NCBI GenBank assembly: GCA_023078555.1
Contig: CM041196.1
Span: forward strand, 5,095,658 to 5,159,657
Direction of reading: 5' to 3'
Length of the DNA stretch: 64,000 nucleotides
From: Ulva prolifera
Lineage: Eukaryota; Chlorophyta; Ulvophyceae; Ulvales; Ulvaceae
Under the pieces are notes generated by a model. It ran no database searches and was not told the DNA's origin. It saw only the letters and a list, made by a program, of their open reading frames with translations. The first letter of the stretch is position 1, and every line of letters starts with the position of its first letter. The position numbers and the translations under genes are program-made. Below are positions 24,993 to 36,500 of this stretch, in pieces.

Positions 24993-25577
24993 ATGAACAG
25001 GCTGGCAGAAGAGGCCGCACGCGTGGGCACAGAGATAAAGGACCGCATGACAAGTGGGTATGATGCGTCAAAGTTCGACACAGGCTCTGACAACAGCGAG
25101 CGGCCGGATGCAGCTGATGTCACGCAGAAGGCGCAAGAGGCGATGCACTCCGCTCAGAGCAGTGTTGAAGACACGATGAGCAGCGCCAAGGATGCGATGA
25201 ACTCCGCTCAGGACAAGGTGTCTGAGGTTACAGGCGATGCGCCAAAGAAGGTGGCTGGGGCGGCTTCAGACATGCAGGACAAGGCGTCCGATGCAGCCTC
25301 AGACATGAAAGACAAGGCGTCAGACATGGCGTCAGCAGCACATGGCCACACGGCGAACATGAAGGATAAGGCGACAGAGATGGCAACGGCAGCGAAGGTC
25401 AAGGTGTCTGAGATGACCGGTGGTGCGCCTGAGAAGATGGCTCAGGCAGCGTCAGACACAGCAGCGGCTGCAAAGGAGAAGGCGTTCGAGATGGCACAAG
25501 CGGCCAAGGATAAGGCTGCGGACGTGTCAAAGGTTGTCAGTGACACGTACGAGCGTGCAAAGTCCAGCCTCAAGTAA
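24993..25577 (+). CDS. Late-embryogenesis-abundant (group 3)-like protein
   Basis: Intronless 194-codon frame beginning MNRLAEEAARVGTEIKDRM. From about residue 45 it consists of amphipathic 11-residue-type repeats rich in Ala, Lys, Asp/Glu and Met (variants of DMKDKASDMASAA and AKEKAFEMAQAAKDKA). It has almost no aromatic residues, no Cys, and no signal peptide or membrane segment. This is the pattern of group 3 LEA proteins, which are disordered when hydrated, fold into helices on drying or freezing, and protect membranes and enzymes. The same repeats can occur in other Lys/Ala coiled coils, so the name rests on composition and periodicity. Two TGTAA signals follow within about 105 bases of the stop. 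Confidence 0.82.
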   Translation: MNRLAEEAARVGTEIKDRMTSGYDASKFDTGSDNSERPDAADVTQKAQEAMHSAQSSVEDTMSSAKDAMNSAQDKVSEVTGDAPKKVAGAASDMQDKASDAASDMKDKASDMASAAHGHTANMKDKATEMATAAKVKVSEMTGGAPEKMAQAASDTAAAAKEKAFEMAQAAKDKAADVSKVVSDTYERAKSSLK

Positions 25578-25657
25578 GCAGTGCAGGTGAGAAATCCCAA
25601 ATGTGCATTTCTCTGTCTACAAGTGTCCGTGAACTGCGTGAACTGTCTAATGTCTAC

Positions 25658-25681
25658 TGTAAAGCAAATAGACGTCTGTAA
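25658..25681 (+). promoter_or_regulatory. Two putative poly(A) signals TGTAA
   Basis: TGTAA at 25658-25662 and again at 25677-25681, 81 and 100 bases after the LEA stop codon. Both are followed by AG, and both sit at a typical green-algal distance. Confidence 0.5.
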
Positions 25682-26519
25682 AGTTGAGCCATGCCACAGA
25701 CCAACGACATATCTGCTGGATCTAACAATCCTCATCGAGCATCTGGCTCGCGGTCTATGCTTGAGGTCAGCCCGGGTGTGTGCTCGGCCACATCAGGCCT
25801 CAGTACTTTGTGACAGTCACATTCTACTAGCAAAGCAAGCAATTTGTGAGTCAGATGTGAAACAGCAGGCAGATAAAGCACCACTGCAGGCACATGATTG
25901 CCTCATAAGCCTGATGTGAAGTGCGCCTTTGGAAAATCTGGCAAGAATTGAAGAACTGCACACGGCTGTACTTGCCTGACCATTCTGTGATGTGCAGGAC
26001 AAGTGAGTGGTTACAAAGGCTCTGGTCGTTGCACTCAATATATCAGGAGGTTGGTGATGATGGTATGCCATAGATGAGTAATGTGGCAGTCCACTCCGGG
26101 TGATGGTGGTGTCAATGAGATGTATTCAATACTTCAATGGGTTATGTTTTCTGAGTGAACTGGGGTCAGCTTTTTGCGCCGCCAGTAGCTGACAAATGCG
26201 AAGTACAGACCTACATGGGTGTGTGTGGCCATATGTTGTGTATGCCAGGTCCAATTTGCAACGTAGCCATGGCAATTAGTAGTCGCCCTGTTTTTTTCAC
26301 CCTGACTCGTTCAATGCAGCACACCAAAGCCAACCACAACCCGATCACACAGTATGCACTCATGATATTGCAATTACGATGTGTGCTGACGTGACACACC
26401 TTCTAAGGAACAGCAGCCTGACATAGTAAGCTTTCCTTATGACCAGAACACTCCAAATTCTGTTTTGATCCATATATTCCTCAATCTTGTTGTCACGCTG
26501 TGCAACATTACAAGAGCTT

Positions 26520-26597
26520 ATGATAAAAACCATCAGGCAGGTGGTACCACCACATCGTAAATGATGAAACCCATCAGGCAGGTGGTACCACAACATC
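26520..26597. repeat. 41-base tandem repeat, two copies
   Basis: Copies at 26520-26556 and 26561-26597 share CCATCAGGCAGGTGGTACCA and differ at a few positions; the spacer is 4 bases. GGTGGTACCACC is itself a small palindrome. Confidence 0.8.
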
Positions 26598-26949
26598 ACA
26601 CATGGACAACGCCGAGACACAGTGTCTGCCACATTACATGCGCATGGTATTGTCCGTGGTCATAGCCTGCGACAATAGGAGTCCTCCACAGCAGACCGAG
26701 GTGAAGTAGCACCCTCATGCTACACGGCAGCAAGACGGCTGGACGATTTCAGATACTGGTCTCCAAGGTGTAGACTTTTGTTTCATGCATGGTTACATAG
26801 GCAAATTGGGAGAGAGACACCTTCCACAATTTGGGACAGAATGAGACATCCAACCTACATGCTGCCTTTGTGGTCTTAATGCTCTTTCAATGCCCTTGAA
26901 TCATGTATGATGCCCCAACGCTACAAAGGCCCCATGTCTCACACAGGCT

Positions 26950-27647
26950 GACTCCTTGAAAGATGAGGGGTTGATAAGCGGCTCAGCACCAGCTGAGTTG
27001 AAGTTGCAGCGCTGCATTCTCAAAAGTACAGATGTGGTCATCCAGATTTCCCATCATGGTGATGCTCTACGCATCCTTGCCACCATGGACAACTACACAC
27101 GCATCGACTTTATGCCACCTCTGAACAACCAAGTAGCCACACGGCTGGGCTCCAGCATCAAGACCGTCTTGGAACCGTGCGGTGCATGGGCTGTACTCGG
27201 CATCAGACTTCATCAGAGAATGATGTTGGTGAATCTCGCACATGGACTGCCATGCAATCCCTTGCAATCATGTTCATCAGACAGGCACCCACCGCGATTG
27301 GAGTACCAGGTTTTGTGCGACATGAACACAAAATCCAGCTATCAAATGGTCTTGGCTGTGCGCAGTCCATTGCCAAAAGGATCATTGACTGGCTGGAGCT
27401 CCAGCACAGCATCTCAGTCACTCTGTCCACTGCGCTCGTCAAAGCTGTCACTGAGAGGTGGGGCCATTGTCTTCCTGTCTGCATGCAGCGCCTTGAGAGC
27501 TGCCATGCAATGCATGTATCGTCGCAGTACAGAGTTGTTCTGGCTTGCCATCACAGTAGTCCTGGACTGATTGACGATGCGACATGGCGCCATAGGCACC
27601 TTCAGCGTGTCCCTTTCAATCCCTGGAGAGCCTCATCCACAGAGTGA
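26950..27647 (+). CDS. Unrecognised coding-like exons
   Basis: After a CACACAG acceptor, a frame reads ADSLKDEGLISGSAPAELKL and continues through STDVVIQISHHGDALRILAT to KTVLEPC near 27180, where a GTGCAT donor is available. A second coding-like piece from about 27310 (PGFVRHEHKIQLSNGLGCAQ, then AKRIIDWLELQH) closes at a stop at 27647. Composition looks like protein, but I cannot name a family, place a start, or prove the two pieces join. It would be convergent with the dynein gene. Confidence 0.35.
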
Positions 27648-27933
27648 AGGCCTCTTCAACTTATTCAGTCAATCTTGTATTGTCCAATTGTTTGCATATC
27701 ACCATGTCCACGGTCGTGTTGCTCCAGTGCAATCATGATCCGTTCCCAAGCTAGAGGAGAGTGCATTGCAGAGCACGAGGAGCCGCAGGTGCGCCACCTT
27801 TTCTTTGCAAGTTCTGCGGCACCACGGGCTATCACCAGCACCACAGAAGAGATCAGTTGCTCCACGTAGTGTGCTTGCCAGTCTCCAAAACACCCAACAC
27901 CCGGTGGAAGAAAGCTTGGCCGGGCTTGTGCTG

Positions 27934-30900
27934 TTACTCTGATAATGACAGGAGCATACAAACACCCCTCAGCGTCCAGTGATGTTCTGGCTGTGATGTT
28001 GGCATCTTCATGAACATCAAGAAGTTCGTCGAGTGACCAGTTGTTGCCAGAACACCTGCACACAACATGCTCCAGATTGCATCTCCAACTCCCCGCCAAG
28101 TATCTGTCTCCTAGCTGCTGGGCAAGGCTACAGCACGGCTGGCATCGCCACTCGAGAGTGACTGCCAGCTGTCCAGTCCACACCCGCCGGTGCCCAACAC
28201 TCGGCAGGCACGCATGCCAGCATCGGCAACACCCGGCCGCCCCCAGATACGCCCCCGACGACGTCAGCATGAGACCACGAGCCGTCCAAAATTGCCCAAT
28301 GATGCAGCAGAACAGACTGTGGCTAGACCACGAGCCACACTCGGGGCCAGAAGCGAATCTAGCGTGTGCTCTCGTGCGAACGCTGCACCGTCCAGCAGCC
28401 GCCAATCTGCCACCAGACCAGGATTCTAGGAGCACCACCACCACAGATGCCACAACGAGCAAGAGTAGTCTGCAGCCGCATCAGGTTGTACATTACGACT
28501 TGTAACAGAGACCCGATGGATGCAAGTGGTCAGCAGTCTCCGCGCACCCTTTCGCTCCGCCGTGCGGTACACCGGGCAGCTGTAGTGCGGGTACGTCTCC
28601 ACGTGGTCCACCGTCACCGGCTTCAGCCACACGGGCGGCGCCTCCGCGGTCAGCACCTTCGGCTGCGACTCGGTGAGCTGCCGCGCGGGGGCGTCCCACG
28701 CGCAGCCCTCGAGGTGCATGCCGTACACGCGCACGCCCTCCGCCGGGGGGTCGAGCGCGGCGGCCGCGTCGGGCGGCAGCATCTCGAACGCAAACTGCAC
28801 CGAGTCGATGGGCAGGCGGCGGGCGCGGGCGTAGTTCTGCAGGACCGCGGTCGTGAAAGACGGCGTGAAGAAGAAGCCCGGCAGCCAAAACGACGGCGGC
28901 GCGCCCTTCTGGTACCTGCAGCAGGGCGGAGAGTCTCGCAGAACGCACGACACGCTCCTTGAGGTACGAGTATCGCGCGCTTTGCGATGCACGAGCCAGG
29001 GCGGTGCTGCTCCCTCGGGCATCGCCACAACTCCCAGGCCGCGCTTCGAATCAGTCTGTGGTGGCGGGGCGTGCGGGGCGGGGGTGGGCCGCACCAGGAG
29101 GAGAACATGTCGAGGCGGCCGAGGAGGTCGTCGACGTACGAGGCGAGCGGCTTGAGCGACGGGAACGACTTGCCCTTCCACAGCGCCGGCACCGCGCCGA
29201 TCGCCATCGCCTGGAAGACCTCGTCGAGCTGCGCGTTCATCACCTGCACCGCCGGCACACACGTCAGCTCGGCCGCGAGCCTCAGATTAGGCGCATTGTC
29301 CAGCAGACACTGTTTGCGCAGGAGCGCATGCTACTGTTCACATGTCGCACTGGGGCTGTACCCCGCAGCGCAGCATCTTGCAGAAACATACACTGCCCCG
29401 AGTTGCCTCTGTCTTGGACGCTTGCGGCGCGGGCCATACAAATCGTTCTGTGTGGGCGAGCATGCTTTGACAAACACAGGTGGTGTGCGGTTGAACACAA
29501 AAGATTCCCCGACCGCGGAGAAGCCTTGGTGCCTACATAGGCAGCTGCCTCCACTTCGCAGGTCTAGTTTGCAACACCCCGACGGCAAGCCATTGTGTAT
29601 GGTGCCTGGCAGAGCCAAACAGGCCCACTTGAACGGGGTCCCTATCTTCATCTGACGATGAACCCACATCGTAGCAGCGGCAGCAGGAGCGAAGCAGGCG
29701 AGGCGCGGGAGGCCGCGGGGAGGCAGCGCCGCACCTGGAGGCCCTTGATCGCCTTGTCGAGGTTGACGAGGGAGGCGCGGATGATGGCGGTGAGGCGGTT
29801 GTACCGCAGCATCTCCTGGCACAGCACCTGGTTCATGCTCTCCTCGTACTTCACGGGGTACCGCGCCTGCGCCTTCTCGATGTCAAAGTCCGCCGGCAGC
29901 CGCGCCGAGATGTCGGAGACCATCGCCGCGACGCGCGCCTCCGCCGCGCCGCCGCCGGCCCCGCCGCCACCTGCGCCGCCGCAGAGGAGCAGCGCCGCGG
30001 TGATCGCGTCGGTCTGTGCGAGGTCCTTCGTGATGTCCGCGTTCTCGTGCAGCCCAAACGCCTCTGGCTGCAGTCACACTGACGCCATGTCAGCTCGCGC
30101 ACACGTTGTGGTTGCCGCAAACAACGGTCTGAGACGGATCAAATGTCTCGTCTGCAGCTCAACATGCAATCGCCCGCATCGGGTCTTCATGCAAACAAAC
30201 AGGCTGCTGCACTGGTAGGCGCCAGGGCCAGGAGCCGGGGCGGCAAACCTGTGGCATCGGCGGCAGCTTTCCGATCTCTGCGAGGTAGAACTGGCGGTCC
30301 CCAGCCTCGGCAGGAACAGCGTACGTGCCGCTTGCGCTCAGCGCAAACTTGCCCCCCGCCGCGACCTCGGGGCGGTACACGCGCTCCAGGATCGTCGTCA
30401 GCAGGCGGCGGTCCTTGTCGTCGGTGACGCGGCCGCCGTAGTTGCACTCGCCGATGGCGTACTTGATCGCCGCGAACGGCACCGCGGGCACGCCGGCGCC
30501 GTCGAGGGGCGCGTCGGAGGTGTACATGTGCAGCTGCCGCGCCGAGATGCGGAGGTCGCCGTCGTCGAAGCCGTACGGGATGTTCCACCTGCATGTGGCA
30601 CGTACTCGGCTTATCTTATCCGGAGTTGTCAATATCCCAACAGGGCACGGCTACGCGATTCTGTCTGCAATCAGTCACATTCCCACGACACGAGTTGGGC
30701 GTATTGATATGTGTCAACATCACTGCAGGCGGCGCTTAGAAGAAGGAGAATTTAGTCCTGGGTCTATATACCCCATATGCCGGGCGCCAAGTGCAGCCCA
30801 TTCGTAGAAACCTGTACTGGCACACATAATGCTGATAGCTGCCGTGATGCCACCGGCGGTTGGACGCGGCAGGGGCACCGCAACCGTGTGCAATGCTTCC

Positions 30901-33517
30901 CAGCCAGGGGGCGCACCCGATCGGCCCGAACTTGCGGCGCTCCTGCACAAACGCGTGCACAAACGCGAGGCCAAACATCATGCGCTTGAAGGCCGCGGGG
31001 TGGGGGCACGTCTCGAAGAAGCCTTCGTCGTCGGCGATCGGCTCGAGCGTGTACGTGCGGCTGAGGTTCGCGCGCAGCCCGGCGGGGGGCTCATTCGTCA
31101 TCTTGACGGCGTTCTGCAGCACCGTCACGGGGAACGCCGGGGACGGCATCGACGTCATCCACAGGCGGTAGTCGGCGTCAGTGTTGTCGGCGCGCGTCGA
31201 CTCGCAGATCTTCTCCAGTGCCGGCATCCAGCTCGCCGCCAGGTGGCAGTTCTGCACACATGATGTGCTACGTGATACACATGATGTACATTGATGCATG
31301 TACATGCAGCACATGATGCACAGTTGTCTTGCAACGAATCCAAACCCTGTCTGGGTTTCGTATCACCGTGCCTGCTGAGCTGAGCGGCTTCGGGTGCGGT
31401 GTCGACAGTCCGCCTAACCACGTATGCATGCATCACTGCCCACAGTAATGTGGCAGCGCCTACACGGCCCAGCCCTGGGCGCCTCTGAGTGTGCTTTCAA
31501 AAGGGATTGTTTGGGGAGGGGCACCTGCAGGAGGACCCAGGCGCCGGTGCGGCGTGCCTCGGCGATGAGCTTGGCAGCCTTCGGCCCTTGGCCCTGGCCC
31601 ATCGAGATGATGGAGATGCGCGAGCCGTTGCCGGTCTCGTCGGCGTACTTGAGCAGCGCCGCCGTCGGGTCTGAGCCCGGGGAGAGCACAAAGAGCAGCG
31701 GCACCGCGGCGCTCGACTCCCGGAAGCTGCCGGGCAGGTCGAACGGCGGCGGGTCCGTGAACCGCACGCCGAGCATGTCCGCCACGAAGTTGGACATCTG
31801 CATGGCCACGCCACATGAGCAATGGACGGGATAATTATACTTACTAAAGTGACAGGCCCTTTGAAGCGCCTAGCGGACATATGCGGGGAGAGCTTTACTC
31901 ATTGCTTGAATACATCCACAGACCGCTCAAATTGCCAGTCACAATCATGAGCATAAATTAGTTCAAGTCCTGGGAATGTGCGCGTTGGATCAGGTTTTTA
32001 TGAATAAACTTGATCCGATATCAAAAGCTAAGCGTTGACTGCAGCCCAAGCCGAGGCTGCTCGCAACTGAAGTGGTGGTTCGCATCTTCATGCTGGCAAG
32101 AGGGAATCGCACGGCAGGCACGAGCTTGTCGGGGCGGATCATGCGGATGATGAGAAGCTTGTCAAACGCCGCGAGCTGTGAGTATGTGCCCGGCAGGTCC
32201 ACGTTCTGCGGGTCCATGGCGTCAAAGACCGCCTGCCAAGCCGGCACGTCCCTGCTGATGTCCGACGGGAGCTTGGCGAACGTCTGCGTCATCGTGGCGG
32301 CACGGCAGATCTCGCCCCACGCCTTTGGCGACATCCAGCCGCTGCATGCGCCCCCCTGCCACATTGAAGCACGGCCAGATAGCAACCACGGCACACGGCA
32401 GCCGCGCTGATCAAGCCCGTGCATGGGCCTTCATCCCACCGCGCTTCTGCGATGATGTCCCTTTTGATGCATGCAGGGCACACAATGCATGATGGAATTC
32501 CGCAGGGCTAGCTTGGGGCGGGGGGGGGCGCACGTGGCGGGGTTGTTGGCCTTGGTCTCGGCGATGCCGACGCCGCCGGTGAGCAGGAAGGAGATGCGGT
32601 CCTCCGAGAGCAGCGCCTGGCTCGAGAGGATGCGCATCGCGAGCAGAACGGCAAAGAGCAGCTTGTCCTTTTCGAACAGCGAGCGGCAGATGTTGACGTA
32701 GAGCATGAAGGCAAAGTGGTCGTTGATGTTGCGCAGCCGCGCCGGGATGTCCTCGTCCGCCGTCGCCTCCTGTAGCAGCACACCATGCCCGTGTGAGCTA
32801 CGTTATAGTGTATGTGTCGGCCTCAGCCGCACTGTTTGTTTACGGCGCTTGTCTGCGGTCACGGTTGAGGTGTTGCAGGCCAATGTAACATGCATCATGG
32901 CACCGCAGAAGAACATAGTAGGCCGATGGAGGATCGACCTCCGTTTACAAATAGCAGGCTCTTGCAGAAGTCCCAAAGATGCAGACATAGATGCATCAAA
33001 AGTTGAATCTTAGCCACAGGTCCGGGCGCGTTACTGAACAGCTGCAGCCCACGAACAGCTGTCAGATGCCCGCATTCACTGGGTTGCATGCCTTCACAGT
33101 CCAGCAATGACGTGTGCATTTGATGAACTTCTAGCTTGAGGATCTCCGATGTATGATGTTTACAGAGTACACTTTGAATCTATGTCACGCTATGGCACAT
33201 GCAGTGAATCAACCCAGGATTTGCCATGCAGCCAAGGCGGGGCGCACCGAGATGGAGCGGATGAACAGCTTGATGAACCAGGCGAGGGAGTACTGGTACA
33301 TCGGGTCGACAGTGGCCATGTCCCGCACGGCAAAGAACAGCACTGCGTTGGCGGCGCCGGCGCGGGCGTAGGCCGTGCGCGCCTCGTCGATCTCCCGCCG
33401 CGTCTCGTCGGCCACGGCCTGCTTCTCCTCCACCTCATTGGCCACGTTCTTCGCCTCAGACAGAATGCCGACCGCGGTCGCGTCCTCAAGGATGTTGCCC
33501 TGGGACTCACTGAGGAC
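27934..33517 (-). other. Dynein AAA6 and C-terminal domain, exons 35-44
   Basis: Exons 33517-33248, 32769-32534, 32341-32113, 31797-31525, 31251-30917, 30588-30249, 30067-29735, 29243-29095, 28915-28548, 28055-27934. Landmarks: [139 protein letters not shown], and the universal terminal [16 protein letters not shown] ending LLSLSE. Exon 41 has a Gly/Ala-rich insertion ([16 protein letters not shown]). Confidence 0.95.
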
Positions 33518-36500
33518 CTGGACGCTGGGAACAAGGGGGTCATGGCTATTGATCCAGATTGACTACTGTTCACGTCGCGCGGTGAGCCACAAACGTATCA
33601 CCATTCTGAATCGCTGTCAGACCAAGAAGTGTGTGCTGGGTGGCGATAGTGCTGTGGACAGACGCTGTCCGCGAGGAGGCAGGGGGCACGCTGGTGCCAG
33701 GACGTATTCCTGAAAGGACGCTGGAGTACATCACATGAGAGTTGGAGCCATACTCCATGAGAAAACCTGAAACGTGCAGAACCAGGTACGCATGCGTCAC
33801 GCAACAGTTCTGAAAGCATGATCAAAGCAACACAGCAAAGCAATCGCTCTGGGCTGACGTGATGGCCCGCGTTACATGATCGCGCAGCACGGCCACAATC
33901 TGCAGGAGGGGCCATGGGCAGAGTGCGGCTGGAGGGGGCGTGCCTGTAGGATGCGGGTCTCGATGGCGGCGAGCTTGGCCTTGTTGGCGGCCGACTCAAC
34001 GACGAGGCGCTGGCGCTGCGCCTCGAGGTCCGGCCGCTCCTCCGCGACGGCCACGCTCAGCAGCTGGTCGCTGAGGCCCTCCTGGGTGATCATGAAGTTC
34101 AGCAGCGTCACCTGCAGCCCCGTCGCAGCCTGACACCACCAATTGCAAGCAGCATTTGCAGCCAACCCACAGCGGGTGCACCAACAGCAGAGCGACGAAA
34201 GAACTGGTTCGATGTAGACGATAGAGATCTGTTCGGGGCCATGAGACGACGTAAGGAATCAGGCTCCAGAACCTGTCAGAGGGTGTGTGATGTGCACAGT
34301 GCAGACGAAGCTGGGACATGCTGGCGAGGTGATGCGGGCATCCGAAGAGGCTGGAGGGCTCAGCGCCTGCGGCGGTGGCAGAACAGCCAAACTGCGGCGG
34401 CGGGCGCACCTTGACGGCGGTCTCGGGGAGGTAGTGCGGGTTCCGGAGGGCGGTGGTGATGTAGAAGCGGAACTGAGACGAGAACTCGACCTGCGAGTCG
34501 CCGAGGCGGATGTACTCGACGCCGCCCTGCTTGAACACCTGCACCGCAGCCGCGTGCCTTGCTGGCCTGGCAGGCACGTGCTGGGGTCCACAGATGTGGC
34601 ATGAGGGGCTCCTTGGGTGCTGTGAGGGCGTGCACTGGAGGACTCCAGAGCCTGGGTGAACTCTGAAGCATCTTGGGGAACATGGACAATCAAATCGACT
34701 CCCTGAAGCACATCTGGACACAAGAGAACAAGCGCCCCGGCGAACTGGAAACTGCGAGCACGGTAGCTTGTCACATCGATACAATGGCACTGGACCACGA
34801 CTCTGCCGGCCGTGCAGACACCACAGTGGTGCGGTGTGCATGCAACGCCGTGTTGAAGCATCACGCGATGGTACCGCGCATATCCTGACGCCCCCCACCA
34901 ATGAGGTGTAGCATGCCCCATGCAGGCACACGTCCCACACAAACACACAGGCACAGCGCGACAAAACGCCAGAGCGGCACAGGGACAGGCGTATGCATGG
35001 CAAAACAGAAGCAGCTCAAGATAGAGTGAGGCAGGGGGGCACCTCTTTGAGGAGGAGGGGCTCGAGGGAGGGGTCGAGCTCCTCGCCGACGTTCTCGAGC
35101 AGGACGGGCAGCCCGAACTGCACGGCCGACTCGAGCGTGCGCATGTAGTCGCTGTCGGTGAGCTTGATCACCCGCAGCTCCGCGCCGGCCTCCATTGCCT
35201 TGATCCACTTGTTCGCCTGGCTCTGCGGATCGATCATCAGCGGCCACCGGCGCGCCGTGTCCACCTGCACTCTGCCCCGCTCAAGGGCCTTCATGTCCAT
35301 GCACGGCCATGCGTTGCCCTGGCTGCGCTGTCACCGCACAGCTGCAGCCACATGGCAAGCAATGCAGAGCACTGGCACCGGCTGTGGCTTGGAACATGCT
35401 GCCCTGATGCTGCAATCGACCAGAATTGCTGGACTTATCGTAATTATGGCCACAACCCGCGCTCATGTAGTCTGCAGAATGGAACATGGGACTGGCTGGG
35501 TGGCGTGGCTGTGTGGCGCACCATGACGCCGTTGTCGATGGAGAAGGCATCGTTTGGCAGGCCGTGGATCGTCCATTCGCGGATCTTGACTGGGTCGCCG
35601 AGCGTGTTGATGAGGCTGAAGTCTGCCGACACGACAAAGCTGGCCTCCTGCAGCGCGACCGCCCAGTCCGCCCGAGCAGAGTCGCGGAAGGGGGTGGTGA
35701 AGGCGCCGAGGTAGGCGATGGCGGCGGCCGCGAGCAGCGTGTCCCCCGTCAGCGTCTTGTGCTCCTCTTGCAGCTTGGCCGCCGAGTCGGTCCACCGTAA
35801 CTGCATGTGCTGAATGATGAGACATGCTCATGCTTGGACATGTCTAGGTGTGGCTTGCTGCCTTATGATCACAGCTATTCCAAAAATCAGGCAATGAGAA
35901 TGCCTCTCCTGCGATGTGCGCGCCTTGGCGCTCAGTATCGCAGCACCGACAGTGGCCTACAGATTGGGATGCACACACACCTGCTGCTGATGTACCATAC
36001 CTCCGCAACTACATGTCTGTGAACGGACCATGGGAACACAAGACTTGATTGAGACCTGCGCTACCTGCTTAGAGGTGGTGAACAGATTGGACTACAACGG
36101 TGAGCTTAGGGCTGGAACATCGATGCTCACCTTCTCGCCGCCGAGGCCGCCGATGAGGGTCTGGGCGCGCTCCAGCTTCTGCGAGCACAGCTCCACCTCC
36201 GCCTCGAGGCGCTGCTTCTTCTCCATCGACTCGCTCAGCGTCTGCTCGAGCTTCGCAAGGTTGTCCATCACCTCCTTCAGCTCCGCCTGCAACCAAAAGG
36301 CACGAGCGTTGGGCACTATGCAGACACACACGCGACGCGACGTTAGAGACTCGCCCTCGTTCGCGGTGGGGCAGGGTAATGCGCATGCAGTCCCGGGCAC
36401 AAACTAGACTGGACACCCCTTGTGAGACATGCAGCACCTTACGCTATCCACATTGACACGACCGGACCGCAGTTGTTCCTGATTTCAGCTAAATACACAT

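Larger units (their letters stand above)
25578..26949. other. Interval with no recognised gene
   Basis: The AT-richer sequence after the LEA gene shows no coding-like frame I can support. It contains the 41-base tandem repeat at 26520. Confidence 0.5.

Noticed and set aside
27665-28462. 265-codon minus-strand frame downstream of the dynein
   Set aside because: Overlaps the last dynein exon in another frame; the correct frame gives the conserved TGHSTNF ending.
28041-28505. Plus-strand frame between the last two dynein exons
   Set aside because: Lies over an intron and the final exon in antisense, and has no recognisable motif.
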